The notes below the pieces were generated by a model. It did no database searches and was not told the DNA's origin. It saw only the letters and a list, made by a program, of their open reading frames with translations. Shown here in pieces: positions 44,398-52,253 of a DNA stretch of 64,000 nt. Position 1 is the first letter of the stretch. Every line of letters begins with the position of its first letter. Origin of the DNA: Phycisphaerae bacterium (GTDB taxonomy: Bacteria > Planctomycetota > Phycisphaerae > UBA1845). The stretch covers positions 1 through 64,000 of the forward strand of contig JAJDDT010000062.1 in NCBI GenBank assembly GCA_029260165.1, read 5' to 3'. The position numbers and the translations under genes were made by a program.

Positions 44398-45647
44398 TCG
44401 TCACCTGCCGTCGTCGTCGACAACTTCCGCATCTTCACCAGATTCCCCAGTTTCCCCAGTTTCAACCGCGCCGGCCGACCCGTCTTCCGTGCATGGGTCG
44501 CCTCATAATTGTCCCCGATCCGATCCGCCCACGTCCGCAGCGAATACCCCTGCTCCACCGTCACCCGCGCCAAACCGCTCGCCCGGGTCAAGCCATCCCG
44601 ATCCGCCAACATCCGACAGACCACCTTCGTCATCGCCGCATCGTCATCCAACCCCACCACCGTCCCACCGCTCGATTCGTTCAAAATAATCGCATTGTCC
44701 GCCACATCCGTCGCCACCACAGGCACCCCCGACGCCATCGACTCCAGCACAACATTAGGCGTTCCCTCCCGACGACTCGTCAGCAACGTCATATCACACG
44801 CCCGATACAACAACTCAACATCATCCCGATTCGTCAAAATCACCACCCGATCGCGAATATTCAATTCGTCCAGCAACCCATTCAGCGACGCCTGATATTC
44901 CCCAGACGTCCGATCACCCAACGGTGTATGACTGACACACAAAAACGTCGCATCAGGCACCCGTTTCAACACCTGCCTCGCCACCCGGAAATACATCGCG
45001 TGATTCTTCTGCGCTTTGAAACTCGCAAACATACCGACAACCGGACCACCTCCGGCCATCCCGATCCGTTCCCGAGCAGCCACTTTGTCTCCCGGAACAA
45101 ACCGCTCCGTATCCACACCGTTGTGCACGACCACCGCGCGATCATCCGCAAACCCCAAACGACCGCACGCATGCCGCTTTCCCGCATTCGAATTCGCAAT
45201 CACAAGGTCCACCATCGACCGCGTCGCACGCTGAAACCGATCCTTGATCGCCATCACCGGATAATCCGAATTACGCTCCGACGCGATCACCGCCGACACC
45301 CCCGTTAACCAACCCGTCAACCGACCGATCACCTCCGCATCAAACAAAAAACAATGCAGAACATCAATCGCCTCACGACGCAACGCACGACCCACCTGCC
45401 AAAACGGAATCGGATCAAACCGCGCCCGACGTTTCGCCATCAACACCCGCGTGTCGCTCGGATTCAGATCAAACAGCGTCCGCGTCCCATCCAGACAGCA
45501 CAAAATCGGCTCGAACCGCTCCCGATCCAATCGCCGAGCCAACTCCACAACCTGACGCTCCGCACCCCCATAGTGCAGACTGCTCGTCAGCAACATCACC
45601 CGCAGCCGTCGTCCCTCAAAAATCGCATCCTGTTCGCTGCATGACAT
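44394..45647 (-). CDS. Glycosyltransferase, GT4-like
   Basis: A 417-residue GT-B enzyme. LTSSLHYGGAERQVVELARR is the N-terminal acceptor loop, VVHNGVDTERFVPGD the linker, FASFKAQKNHAMYFRVARQ and LTSRREGTPNVVLESMASGVP the donor site with the E-x7-E pattern. It should add one residue to the repeat unit. The ATG at 45647 lies eight bases beyond the folD stop; an alternative ATG at 45707 would overlap folD by 53 bases. A four-base overlap links it to the formyltransferase gene. Confidence 0.85.
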   Translation of the reverse strand: MSCSEQDAIFEGRRLRVMLLTSSLHYGGAERQVVELARRLDRERFEPILCCLDGTRTLFDLNPSDTRVLMAKRRARFDPIPFWQVGRALRREAIDVLHCFLFDAEVIGRLTGWLTGVSAVIASERNSDYPVMAIKDRFQRATRSMVDLVIANSNAGKRHACGRLGFADDRAVVVHNGVDTERFVPGDKVAARERIGMAGGGPVVGMFASFKAQKNHAMYFRVARQVLKRVPDATFLCVSHTPLGDRTSGEYQASLNGLLDELNIRDRVVILTNRDDVELLYRACDMTLLTSRREGTPNVVLESMASGVPVVATDVADNAIILNESSGGTVVGLDDDAAMTKVVCRMLADRDGLTRASGLARVTVEQGYSLRTWADRIGDNYEATHARKTGRPARLKLGKLGNLVKMRKLSTTTAGDE

Positions 45648-45654
45648 GCCGGAC

Positions 45655-46533
45655 TCACACCTCGATCCGCCGCGGACCGCGCTGCCGACACGCCGCATCA
45701 ACCGCACTCCGCAACAACATCGCCACAGTCACAGGACCAACCCCACCAGGCACCGGCGTGATCGCGCCAGCCACCCCCACCACCCCCTCAAAATCAACGT
45801 CCCCAACGATTTTCGTCTCGCCACCCTCCTCAACCCGATTGATCCCCACATCAATCACCACCGCCCCACGTTTCACATGCTCCGCCTTGATCAACCCCGA
45901 AACCCCGACAGCCACCACCAACAAATCCGCTTGCGAAGTATGCGCCGCCAAGTCCCGCGTCGCCTCATGACACGCCGTTACCGTCGCCATCTCATGCTGC
46001 AAAAACAACGCAATGGGGCGACCCGCGATCGGACCAATCCCCACGACACAAGCGTTCATCCCCTTCGGATCAACCCCCGCCTCGGTCAATATCTCCATCA
46101 CCGCAAGGGCAGTACAAGGTGCCATAATCGGCGAATCATAAAACAACAACCCGATATTCGACGGATTCACCCCCTCAACGTCCTTGTACGGATCAATCCG
46201 ATACTGCACCGCCGGCGTATCAATCCCCTCAGGCAACGGCAGATTCAACAGAATCCCCGTCACCGCACCATCACGATTCAACCGCCCGATCAAACCCTCC
46301 ACATCCTCCTGCGTCGCATCGGTCCCCAACGCGTGCAACCGATACTCAATCCCCACCTCCTGACACCGTGTCTCCTGCGACCGCGCATAAATCGCCCCCG
46401 CCGACGGATCACCCACCATCACCGCATCCAGACGCACGCTCCCACCAGCCAACCGAACCTCATCAACCAACGCCGCCGTCTGCGTCTTCAACCGCTTCGC
46501 AACCGCCCGACCATCAATCAGTTTCGCCGACAA
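45655..46533 (-). CDS. folD: FolD-like methylene-tetrahydrofolate dehydrogenase/cyclohydrolase with substituted catalytic residues
   Basis: A 292-residue FolD homologue: VVGIGPIAGRP (NADP site), PGGVGPVTVAMLL, IMAPCTALAVMEIL. In known enzymes the reactive centre is Lys56, Gln98/100 and an Asp in KDVDG. Here the Lys position of the Y-x3-K motif is Gln (IYARSQETRC), the Gln of LVQLPL is Asn (LLNLPLP), and the Asp of KDVDG is Glu (PYKDVEG). Lys-to-Gln mutants of the human enzyme lose cyclohydrolase. So this protein may be a dehydrogenase only, or have another role. Its place next to a formyltransferase suggests it serves that gene, yet the substitutions argue against making 10-formyl-folate. Confidence 0.85.
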   Translation of the reverse strand: MSAKLIDGRAVAKRLKTQTAALVDEVRLAGGSVRLDAVMVGDPSAGAIYARSQETRCQEVGIEYRLHALGTDATQEDVEGLIGRLNRDGAVTGILLNLPLPEGIDTPAVQYRIDPYKDVEGVNPSNIGLLFYDSPIMAPCTALAVMEILTEAGVDPKGMNACVVGIGPIAGRPIALFLQHEMATVTACHEATRDLAAHTSQADLLVVAVGVSGLIKAEHVKRGAVVIDVGINRVEEGGETKIVGDVDFEGVVGVAGAITPVPGGVGPVTVAMLLRSAVDAACRQRGPRRIEV

Positions 46534-46542
46534 CCCGATCCC

Positions 46543-47481
46543 CTATACCGACAACGCTTCTCGAAAATAACCAACCGTCTTCGTCAATCCCGTCCGCAAA
46601 TCCACCGTCGGCGACCAGCCCAACCGCGTCGTCGCACGCGTGATATCCGGACACCGCTGCTTCGGATCATCCGCCGGCAACGGACACTTCTCAATCCGCA
46701 AACCGCAAACCACCACATCACCCAAACACGCCACCAACTCCGCAATACTCGTCTCGTGCGGATTCCCAATGTTCACAGGCTCAGACGCACCCTCACCCTC
46801 ATACGCCATCAACCGCACCAGCCCATCAACCAAATCCGACACATAACAAAAACTCCGCGTCTGCTCACCATCCCCATAAACCGTCACAGGCTCACTCCGG
46901 ATCGCACTCACCACAAAATTCGACACGACACGACCATCCCCCACCGCCATCCGGGGACCATAGGTGTTGAAAATCCGCGCAATCCGAATATCCACACCAT
47001 TCTGGCGGTGATAATCCATCATCAGCGTCTCAGCCACACGCTTCCCCTCATCGTAACAACTCCGCAACCCGATCGGATTCACATTCCCCCAATACGACTC
47101 CTCCTGCGGATGAACCGCCGGATCACCGTAAACCTCACTCGTCGATGCCTGCAAAATCCGCGCACCGATCCGCTTGGCCAACCCAAGCATGTTCAACGCC
47201 CCCATCACCGACGTCTTCACCGTTTTCACCGGATTGTACTGATAATGAATCGGCGACGCAGGACACGCCAGATTGAAAATCCAGTCCACCTCGACCAGAA
47301 TCGGAAGCACCACATCATGACGAACGAATTCAAAATCGTGGCGATCCAGGAGATGAACTATGTTCGCCTTCGATCCGGTAAACAGATTGTCCACCGCCAC
47401 AACATCATGACCATCCGCCAACAGACGGTCACAAAGATGACTCCCCAAAAACCCCGCACCACCAGTCACAAGCACACGCAT
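46543..47481 (-). CDS. UDP-glucuronate decarboxylase/NAD-dependent epimerase family
   Basis: A 312-residue extended short-chain dehydrogenase. The NAD loop [15 protein letters not shown] opens the protein, [20 protein letters not shown] is the signature of UDP-xylose synthases, and the catalytic Tyr-Lys is [11 protein letters not shown] with Ser in [10 protein letters not shown]. It should convert UDP-glucuronate to UDP-xylose, following the dehydrogenase encoded next. A related function (4-keto product) is possible. ATG at 47481 with AGGGA ten bases upstream. Confidence 0.85.
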   Translation of the reverse strand: MRVLVTGGAGFLGSHLCDRLLADGHDVVAVDNLFTGSKANIVHLLDRHDFEFVRHDVVLPILVEVDWIFNLACPASPIHYQYNPVKTVKTSVMGALNMLGLAKRIGARILQASTSEVYGDPAVHPQEESYWGNVNPIGLRSCYDEGKRVAETLMMDYHRQNGVDIRIARIFNTYGPRMAVGDGRVVSNFVVSAIRSEPVTVYGDGEQTRSFCYVSDLVDGLVRLMAYEGEGASEPVNIGNPHETSIAELVACLGDVVVCGLRIEKCPLPADDPKQRCPDITRATTRLGWSPTVDLRTGLTKTVGYFREALSV

Positions 47482-47560
47482 CGTTGTTCATCCCTGACTT
47501 AAAATGCGCCAACATCGTTAAACAACCCAACCGCACACGCCGGACCGCAACACCACCGGA

Positions 47561-48874
47561 CTAAAAAGTCACCGAAGGCTTGCCGATCGGGTGATATTCC
47601 AGACCCGCCCGCTTCATCGCGTTCAACTCATACAAATTCCGACCATCAAACACGATCGGCTGCGACAAAACAGACTTCATCCGATCAAAATCCGGACTGC
47701 GGAAATTGTTCCACTCCGTACAAATCACCACCGCCGACGCACCTTCCAATGCCTCGTAGTTATCATCGTGATACGAAATCCTGTCGCCAAACTCACCACG
47801 CAAATGACCCAACGCCTCCGGATCATACGCACGCACCTTCGCACCCGCCCCCAGCAACTGCTCAATCAGCGTCAACGCAGGTGCCTCACGAATGTCATCC
47901 GTGTTCGGCTTGAACGCGATACCCCAGACCGCAACCGTCTTGCCCGACAGCTCTTTCCCAAACCGCCTGCTCACCTTCTCAAACAACACCCGCTTCTGAT
48001 CCTCATTCGTCTCATGCGACGACCGCAACATCCGCGGATCAACCCCAAACTGCGACGCCGTGTGCATCAACGCACGAACATCCTTCGGAAAACAACTGCC
48101 ACCATAACCCGCCCCCGGATACAGAAACTGAAAACCGATCCGACTGTCCGTCCCCATCACACGACGCACATCATCCACATCAATCCCAGCCGCATCGCAA
48201 ATGTTGGCCATCTCATTGATAAAACTGATCCGCGACGCCAAGATGCCGTTGCACGCATACTTCGCCATCTCCGCCGCTTTGCGAGGCATCATCAAAATCG
48301 GACGCTGATTCCGCACAAACGGCACATACAACTCATGCACAATCTCCGCCGCCTCACGGTTCTCATACCCGATCACCACGCGTTCGGGCTTCTGGAAATC
48401 CTGAACAGCCGCTCCTTCCTTCAAAAACTCCGGATTGCTGATCACCGACACCGGAAACTTCGCAGACTCCCGAATAATCCCCTCGACCCATTCGCACGTC
48501 CCCACAGGCACCGTGCTCTTGATCGTCACCACAATCTCACGCTTCAAAACCGGCGCCATCGCACGCGCAAACGACTCGATCCCCGACAAGTCCGCCGACC
48601 CGTCAGGCTGAGGTGCCGTCCCGATCGAAATGAACACCACCTGAGCGTGGTCCATCGCCTCGTTCAAATCCGTCGTAAAACGCAACCGACCCGCCTCGTG
48701 ATTCTGCACCACAAGCTCCGCCAGCCCCGGCTCAAAAATCGGGATGTTCCCGTTGTTGAGTGCCTCAACCTTCGCCGCGTCGATGTCATAACCGATCACG
48801 TCGTTGCCCGTGTCCGCCAGACACGCACCCGCCACCAATCCCACATATCCGCTACCTGCCACCGTCACGCGCAT
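47561..48874 (-). CDS. UDP-glucose 6-dehydrogenase family
   Basis: A 437-residue enzyme that oxidises UDP-glucose to UDP-glucuronate. It has GSGYVGLVAGACLADTG, the NAD loop, SNPEFLKEGAAVQDF, and YGGSCFPKDVRALMH holding the catalytic Cys, plus AVWGIAFKPNTDDIREAP. Product goes to the adjacent UXS-type gene. The 229-base gap upstream holds a hairpin (49025-49044). It is followed by UXS with 79 bases between them. Confidence 0.93.
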   Translation of the reverse strand: MRVTVAGSGYVGLVAGACLADTGNDVIGYDIDAAKVEALNNGNIPIFEPGLAELVVQNHEAGRLRFTTDLNEAMDHAQVVFISIGTAPQPDGSADLSGIESFARAMAPVLKREIVVTIKSTVPVGTCEWVEGIIRESAKFPVSVISNPEFLKEGAAVQDFQKPERVVIGYENREAAEIVHELYVPFVRNQRPILMMPRKAAEMAKYACNGILASRISFINEMANICDAAGIDVDDVRRVMGTDSRIGFQFLYPGAGYGGSCFPKDVRALMHTASQFGVDPRMLRSSHETNEDQKRVLFEKVSRRFGKELSGKTVAVWGIAFKPNTDDIREAPALTLIEQLLGAGAKVRAYDPEALGHLRGEFGDRISYHDDNYEALEGASAVVICTEWNNFRSPDFDRMKSVLSQPIVFDGRNLYELNAMKRAGLEYHPIGKPSVTF

Positions 48875-49024
48875 GGTTGTTCGCTCTTTCTATCTTGTAA
48901 TGTCTGCAAAATCACCCGACTCGCCCTAACCGCGACGATACCGGACCATCATGTCTATATCGACGCCAAACCTCGGAAAATTATAGACAAACAATCCCCC
49001 ACACGCGACCACACACCCCCGTAG

Positions 49025-49044
49025 GGCAGGTGCTCGCACCTGCC
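49025..49044. repeat. Perfect hairpin, 8-base arms
   Basis: GGCAGGTG (49025-49032) and CACCTGCC (49037-49044) flank CTCG. It lies in the 229-base gap between the WecG-type gene and UDP-glucose dehydrogenase. It resembles the small hairpins inside the compound palindrome at 13467-13550. Confidence 0.5.
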
Positions 49045-49103
49045 GTCACCATCAACGCCAAAACGTGGGGGCACGTCACCGCAGGCATACACCCTGCACA
49101 CAT

Positions 49104-49895
49104 TCAAACCGCCCGCACCCCGCGACGCCCATCATCCCCACCACCAAACCCCAACATCGCCACCAAAACCATCCACAAAAACCTCGTGTTCGTCACCAGA
49201 TACCGTCGCCACATCCGCCGTGGCTCCTGCACCACCCGATACATCCACTCCATCCCCAACTTCTGCCAAATCTCCGGTGCCCGCTTCACCTTCCCCGCAA
49301 ACACGTCAAACGACCCACCAACCCCATGACACACCGGCACCCTCAACGTCTCCGCCCAACGCGCCAGAAACTGCTCCTTTTTCGGCGGACTCATCGCCAC
49401 AAACAAAACGTCCGCCTCGCTCGCATTGATCGCCTCAATAATCCCCGCCTCGTCCGTTTCCTTGAAATACCCGTTGCGATAACCCGCCACGACCGCCCCC
49501 GGATACCGCTCGCCAATCCGCCTGACCACCTCAGCCACCACCTCTTCGGTCGCGCCAAGACAATAAAACCGATACCCCTTCTCACTGCCGACCCGCAACA
49601 GCTCAAACATCAGATCCACACCCGCCACCCGCTCCGGCAACCGCCTGCCCAACAACCGCGACGCCCAGACCACCGACATCCCATCCGCCAATATCATGTC
49701 CGACGCCAACACCGAATCACGCAGCAACGCGTCCGAACGCATGTTCACCAGCTTGGCTGCGTTGACCATCCCCAAATGCAACGACGTTCGCGCAGCGATG
49801 CACTCCTCAGCGCGCGACAACACCTGCGACATCGTCGCCATGTTCACCGGCACGCCGAACAAATCACGCGTTAAACTGCCGTCCACATTCACCAC
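49104..49895 (-). CDS. WecG/TagA/CpsF-type glycosyltransferase (GT26)
   Basis: A 263-residue protein with the GT26 core: NAAKLVNMRSDALLRDSVL, MILADGMSVVWASRLLGRR, LPERVAGVDLMFELL, YFKETDEAGIIEAI, VAMSPPKKEQFLARW and CHGVGGSFDVFAGKVKRAP. Members transfer an N-acetylmannosaminuronate- or N-acetylmannosamine-type residue to a lipid-linked sugar, so it probably adds the second sugar. The C-terminal membrane-like segment TRFLWMVLVAMLGFGG is close to the end. Its ATG is 20 bases beyond the previous gene's stop. Confidence 0.9.
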   Translation of the reverse strand: MVNVDGSLTRDLFGVPVNMATMSQVLSRAEECIAARTSLHLGMVNAAKLVNMRSDALLRDSVLASDMILADGMSVVWASRLLGRRLPERVAGVDLMFELLRVGSEKGYRFYCLGATEEVVAEVVRRIGERYPGAVVAGYRNGYFKETDEAGIIEAINASEADVLFVAMSPPKKEQFLARWAETLRVPVCHGVGGSFDVFAGKVKRAPEIWQKLGMEWMYRVVQEPRRMWRRYLVTNTRFLWMVLVAMLGFGGGDDGRRGVRAV

Positions 49896-49915
49896 AATTC
49901 ACCCCACCAGACACG

Positions 49916-51055
49916 TCAACCCTGCAACCGTCGCTCCGGAAACGCGTGCAGAATCCATCCCAAATGATAAGGCCGACTCTCAAAATCAATCTTCACAGGC
50001 GGAAAAACCGTCTTCATCCCTGGCACGCGAAACGCAGGGTGCGCCTTGCTCGCCAGCGCCTGAACGCCCCGCGACAACTTCCCAGGCTCACGCCTCGCAA
50101 CCTTCCGCCAGATCATCACCGACTCAGGATCCACCAGCGTCCCGTCAATCTCCGGCGAATGCATCAACCAACGCAAACCACGCTCGATACTCTCCCCATG
50201 CTCGAACCCGCACATGTCTTCTGCCGCAAACAACGCCATCGGTGCCATCGAATCCTGATGCACCGAATAAACCGGATAACCCTCAACCACCCTGCCCGAC
50301 CGCTTGTCGAAATGCCACCACCACTGACCCGCAGGCCCCTGACGATCACACATGAACTGCGCGCATTCCCTGCACAGCGCCTTCGATTCCTCATCCCCCG
50401 TCGCACGATGGTAATACGCCCACGCCTGCGTCGGATAGACCAGATCAGCAAAACACGAAACGTGCGACCGAAACGCCGGCACCGAAACGTCCACAGGCCA
50501 ATGACCCGGAACACCCGTCGATCGCTCAAACGTCCCCCGAAGACGACGATAAACCTCACGCGCCAACTGCTCGTCCCATCCGCACGACGGTTCCACCGAC
50601 AAACCCGTCAACGCCCACGCCAACTCAACCGTCGGATGCGACCCCCAAACCGGGTCCAACTCCCGAAGACGACCGTACGCCGCCTCAACACCGTCGTGAT
50701 TCAGCAACTTCGCCGCCCACAACATCAACGATACATCACCGAGATTCGTCACCCTTGGCAACTCGTCGATCATCGCACCGCAAACGTCCTCCGCCGACGC
50801 ACCGTGCAAAACCTCCCGAACAACCTCATCGCCCTCGGTCGCCAAACCAATCAACACAATCGCAGCGTACCGAAAGCTCCGCCCTTCAGGCTCGTCACCA
50901 TCCGCACCCCGACGGATGCAAAACACAAATCGCCGTTCATCAGGAACGTACATGCGCGACAACGACTCGACCGCCAACCTCCGCAGGTCACCGACGTACT
51001 TCGCAAGCTCACCGGTCACGATCCCCTCCGCCGCCGTCATCGTCTCCGACATCAA
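49916..51055 (-). CDS. Uncharacterised helical-toroid-like protein of the polysaccharide cluster
   Basis: A 379-residue soluble protein without signal peptide. It is Trp- and His-rich in the middle (GHWPVDVSVPAFRSHVS, GQWWWHFDKRSGRVVEG, YSVHQDSMAPMALF) and has repeated paired-helix stretches, as seen in alpha/alpha toroids (squalene-cyclase-like, glucuronyl epimerase C-terminal domains or six-hairpin glycosidases). I do not recognise the family. An enzyme acting on glycans is a guess from context. It lies between the Wza-type and the WecG-type genes. Confidence 0.6.
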   Translation of the reverse strand: MMSETMTAAEGIVTGELAKYVGDLRRLAVESLSRMYVPDERRFVFCIRRGADGDEPEGRSFRYAAIVLIGLATEGDEVVREVLHGASAEDVCGAMIDELPRVTNLGDVSLMLWAAKLLNHDGVEAAYGRLRELDPVWGSHPTVELAWALTGLSVEPSCGWDEQLAREVYRRLRGTFERSTGVPGHWPVDVSVPAFRSHVSCFADLVYPTQAWAYYHRATGDEESKALCRECAQFMCDRQGPAGQWWWHFDKRSGRVVEGYPVYSVHQDSMAPMALFAAEDMCGFEHGESIERGLRWLMHSPEIDGTLVDPESVMIWRKVARREPGKLSRGVQALASKAHPAFRVPGMKTVFPPVKIDFESRPYHLGWILHAFPERRLQG

Positions 51056-51072
51056 ACACCCCTTCTCGAAAT

Positions 51073-52245
51073 CTACGGAGCCGCCGCCGCCCCAAGACCC
51101 TGCAATGCCGCGTTTCGCGTCAGGAACCCAAAGGGATCAAACGAATCCTGCAATCCCTGGTTGAACTCCGCCCGCTCCGAGTTCGAATTCAAAAACTCGA
51201 TGGCCGTTGCATTGTAAGTCACTGTCGCACCAACCCTTACAAACACATTCTGCGCAACCCAGGCCTGAACACGGGTCTCGATCGTCTCCGGAACCCACAG
51301 AATATCCCCAGCCGCAAGCTCGATATTCTCGTCCTCGCCTTGCTGAATTCGATCCAGATCAAGCTTCACCTGAACATCGCTCCCGTCAGGCATCCGCCGA
51401 ATCAGCGTGCCATCCTTCGGGAAAACATCCGTTCTCAAACCACCCGCAGCCGCCAACGCCTGCAAAACCGACGTCTTCACCCCAGGCGGAAACGACAACG
51501 GAGCCGGACGATTCACCAACCCACCCACAAAAATCGTGTTGGGCTGAGCAGCCAACACCACCACCTGATCACCGTCCGCCAACGGCTCCATCGACAGGAC
51601 CGCCTCCAACTGAACGGGGTCCATCAAATCAAATGTCACTTCATTTGTTGGGTGCCGTACACGTCGAAGCGTCACCCAGCCACTGGCTTCGCTGGAAATC
51701 CCCCCCGCACCAAGAACCGCGTACAACAGATTCCGCTCGGTCCGCCGCAACAACACCAGTCCGGGCAGTTGCACCGCACCACTGACCACAACATCGGTCG
51801 TGTCAAAAACCGTAACGTCAATGTTGACAGTCAGTTGCCTCACCACGTTGGGGACATACGCAGTCTTGATCGCTGCCTCCGCCTCGATCTGATCCAACCC
51901 GCCTATCTTCACATCCCCGACCAGAGGCAGGTCTACCTTGCCCTCTTTGTTCACCCGAACCCGATAGGTTGTGGACGCAGTCGGCTCATCAAGCCCGGTC
52001 AGCCCGACGGTCAGCACATCGTCGGAACCAATCGTGTAGGGGGTGAGATATCGATCGACCGACAGGGTCGAGACGCCACCTTCCGTTTCGGCGGCGTCGA
52101 GTTCCTGAGCCTGCTGCTGCTGAGCGAGGAACGTGTTCAGATCGATTCGGTTATCGGACGCACATCCCGTCGTCAAAAAAACGGCAAAACCGACGATTGC
52201 GATGGGTCCGATAACGCGCGATCCACCAGCAAGGCCAGCGAGAAT
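51073..52245 (-). CDS. Wza-type polysaccharide export lipoprotein (SLBB domains)
   Basis: The conserved part starts with a lipoprotein signal (VIGPIAIVGFAVFLTTGC), then DRYLTPYTIGSDDVLTVGL, the polysaccharide export domain, and two SLBB domains (VVSGAVQLPGLVLL and VGGLVNRPAPLSFPPG). It should form the outer part of the export channel. The start is a problem: no ATG, GTG or TTG lies between the stop of the sugar transferase gene (52254) and the signal. The first candidate there is ATT at 52245, used here (390 residues). Otherwise the protein starts inside the upstream gene (ATG at 52449), giving an implausible basic leader. Confidence 0.8.
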   Translation of the reverse strand: MLAGLAGGSRVIGPIAIVGFAVFLTTGCASDNRIDLNTFLAQQQQAQELDAAETEGGVSTLSVDRYLTPYTIGSDDVLTVGLTGLDEPTASTTYRVRVNKEGKVDLPLVGDVKIGGLDQIEAEAAIKTAYVPNVVRQLTVNIDVTVFDTTDVVVSGAVQLPGLVLLRRTERNLLYAVLGAGGISSEASGWVTLRRVRHPTNEVTFDLMDPVQLEAVLSMEPLADGDQVVVLAAQPNTIFVGGLVNRPAPLSFPPGVKTSVLQALAAAGGLRTDVFPKDGTLIRRMPDGSDVQVKLDLDRIQQGEDENIELAAGDILWVPETIETRVQAWVAQNVFVRVGATVTYNATAIEFLNSNSERAEFNQGLQDSFDPFGFLTRNAALQGLGAAAAP

Positions 52246-52253
52246 TGAACCCG

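Noticed and set aside
45646-47502. 618-codon plus-strand frame and other long plus-strand frames across 36-51 kb
   Set aside because: They are Pro/Arg/His-rich shadows of well-recognised minus-strand genes, favoured by the skewed base composition.
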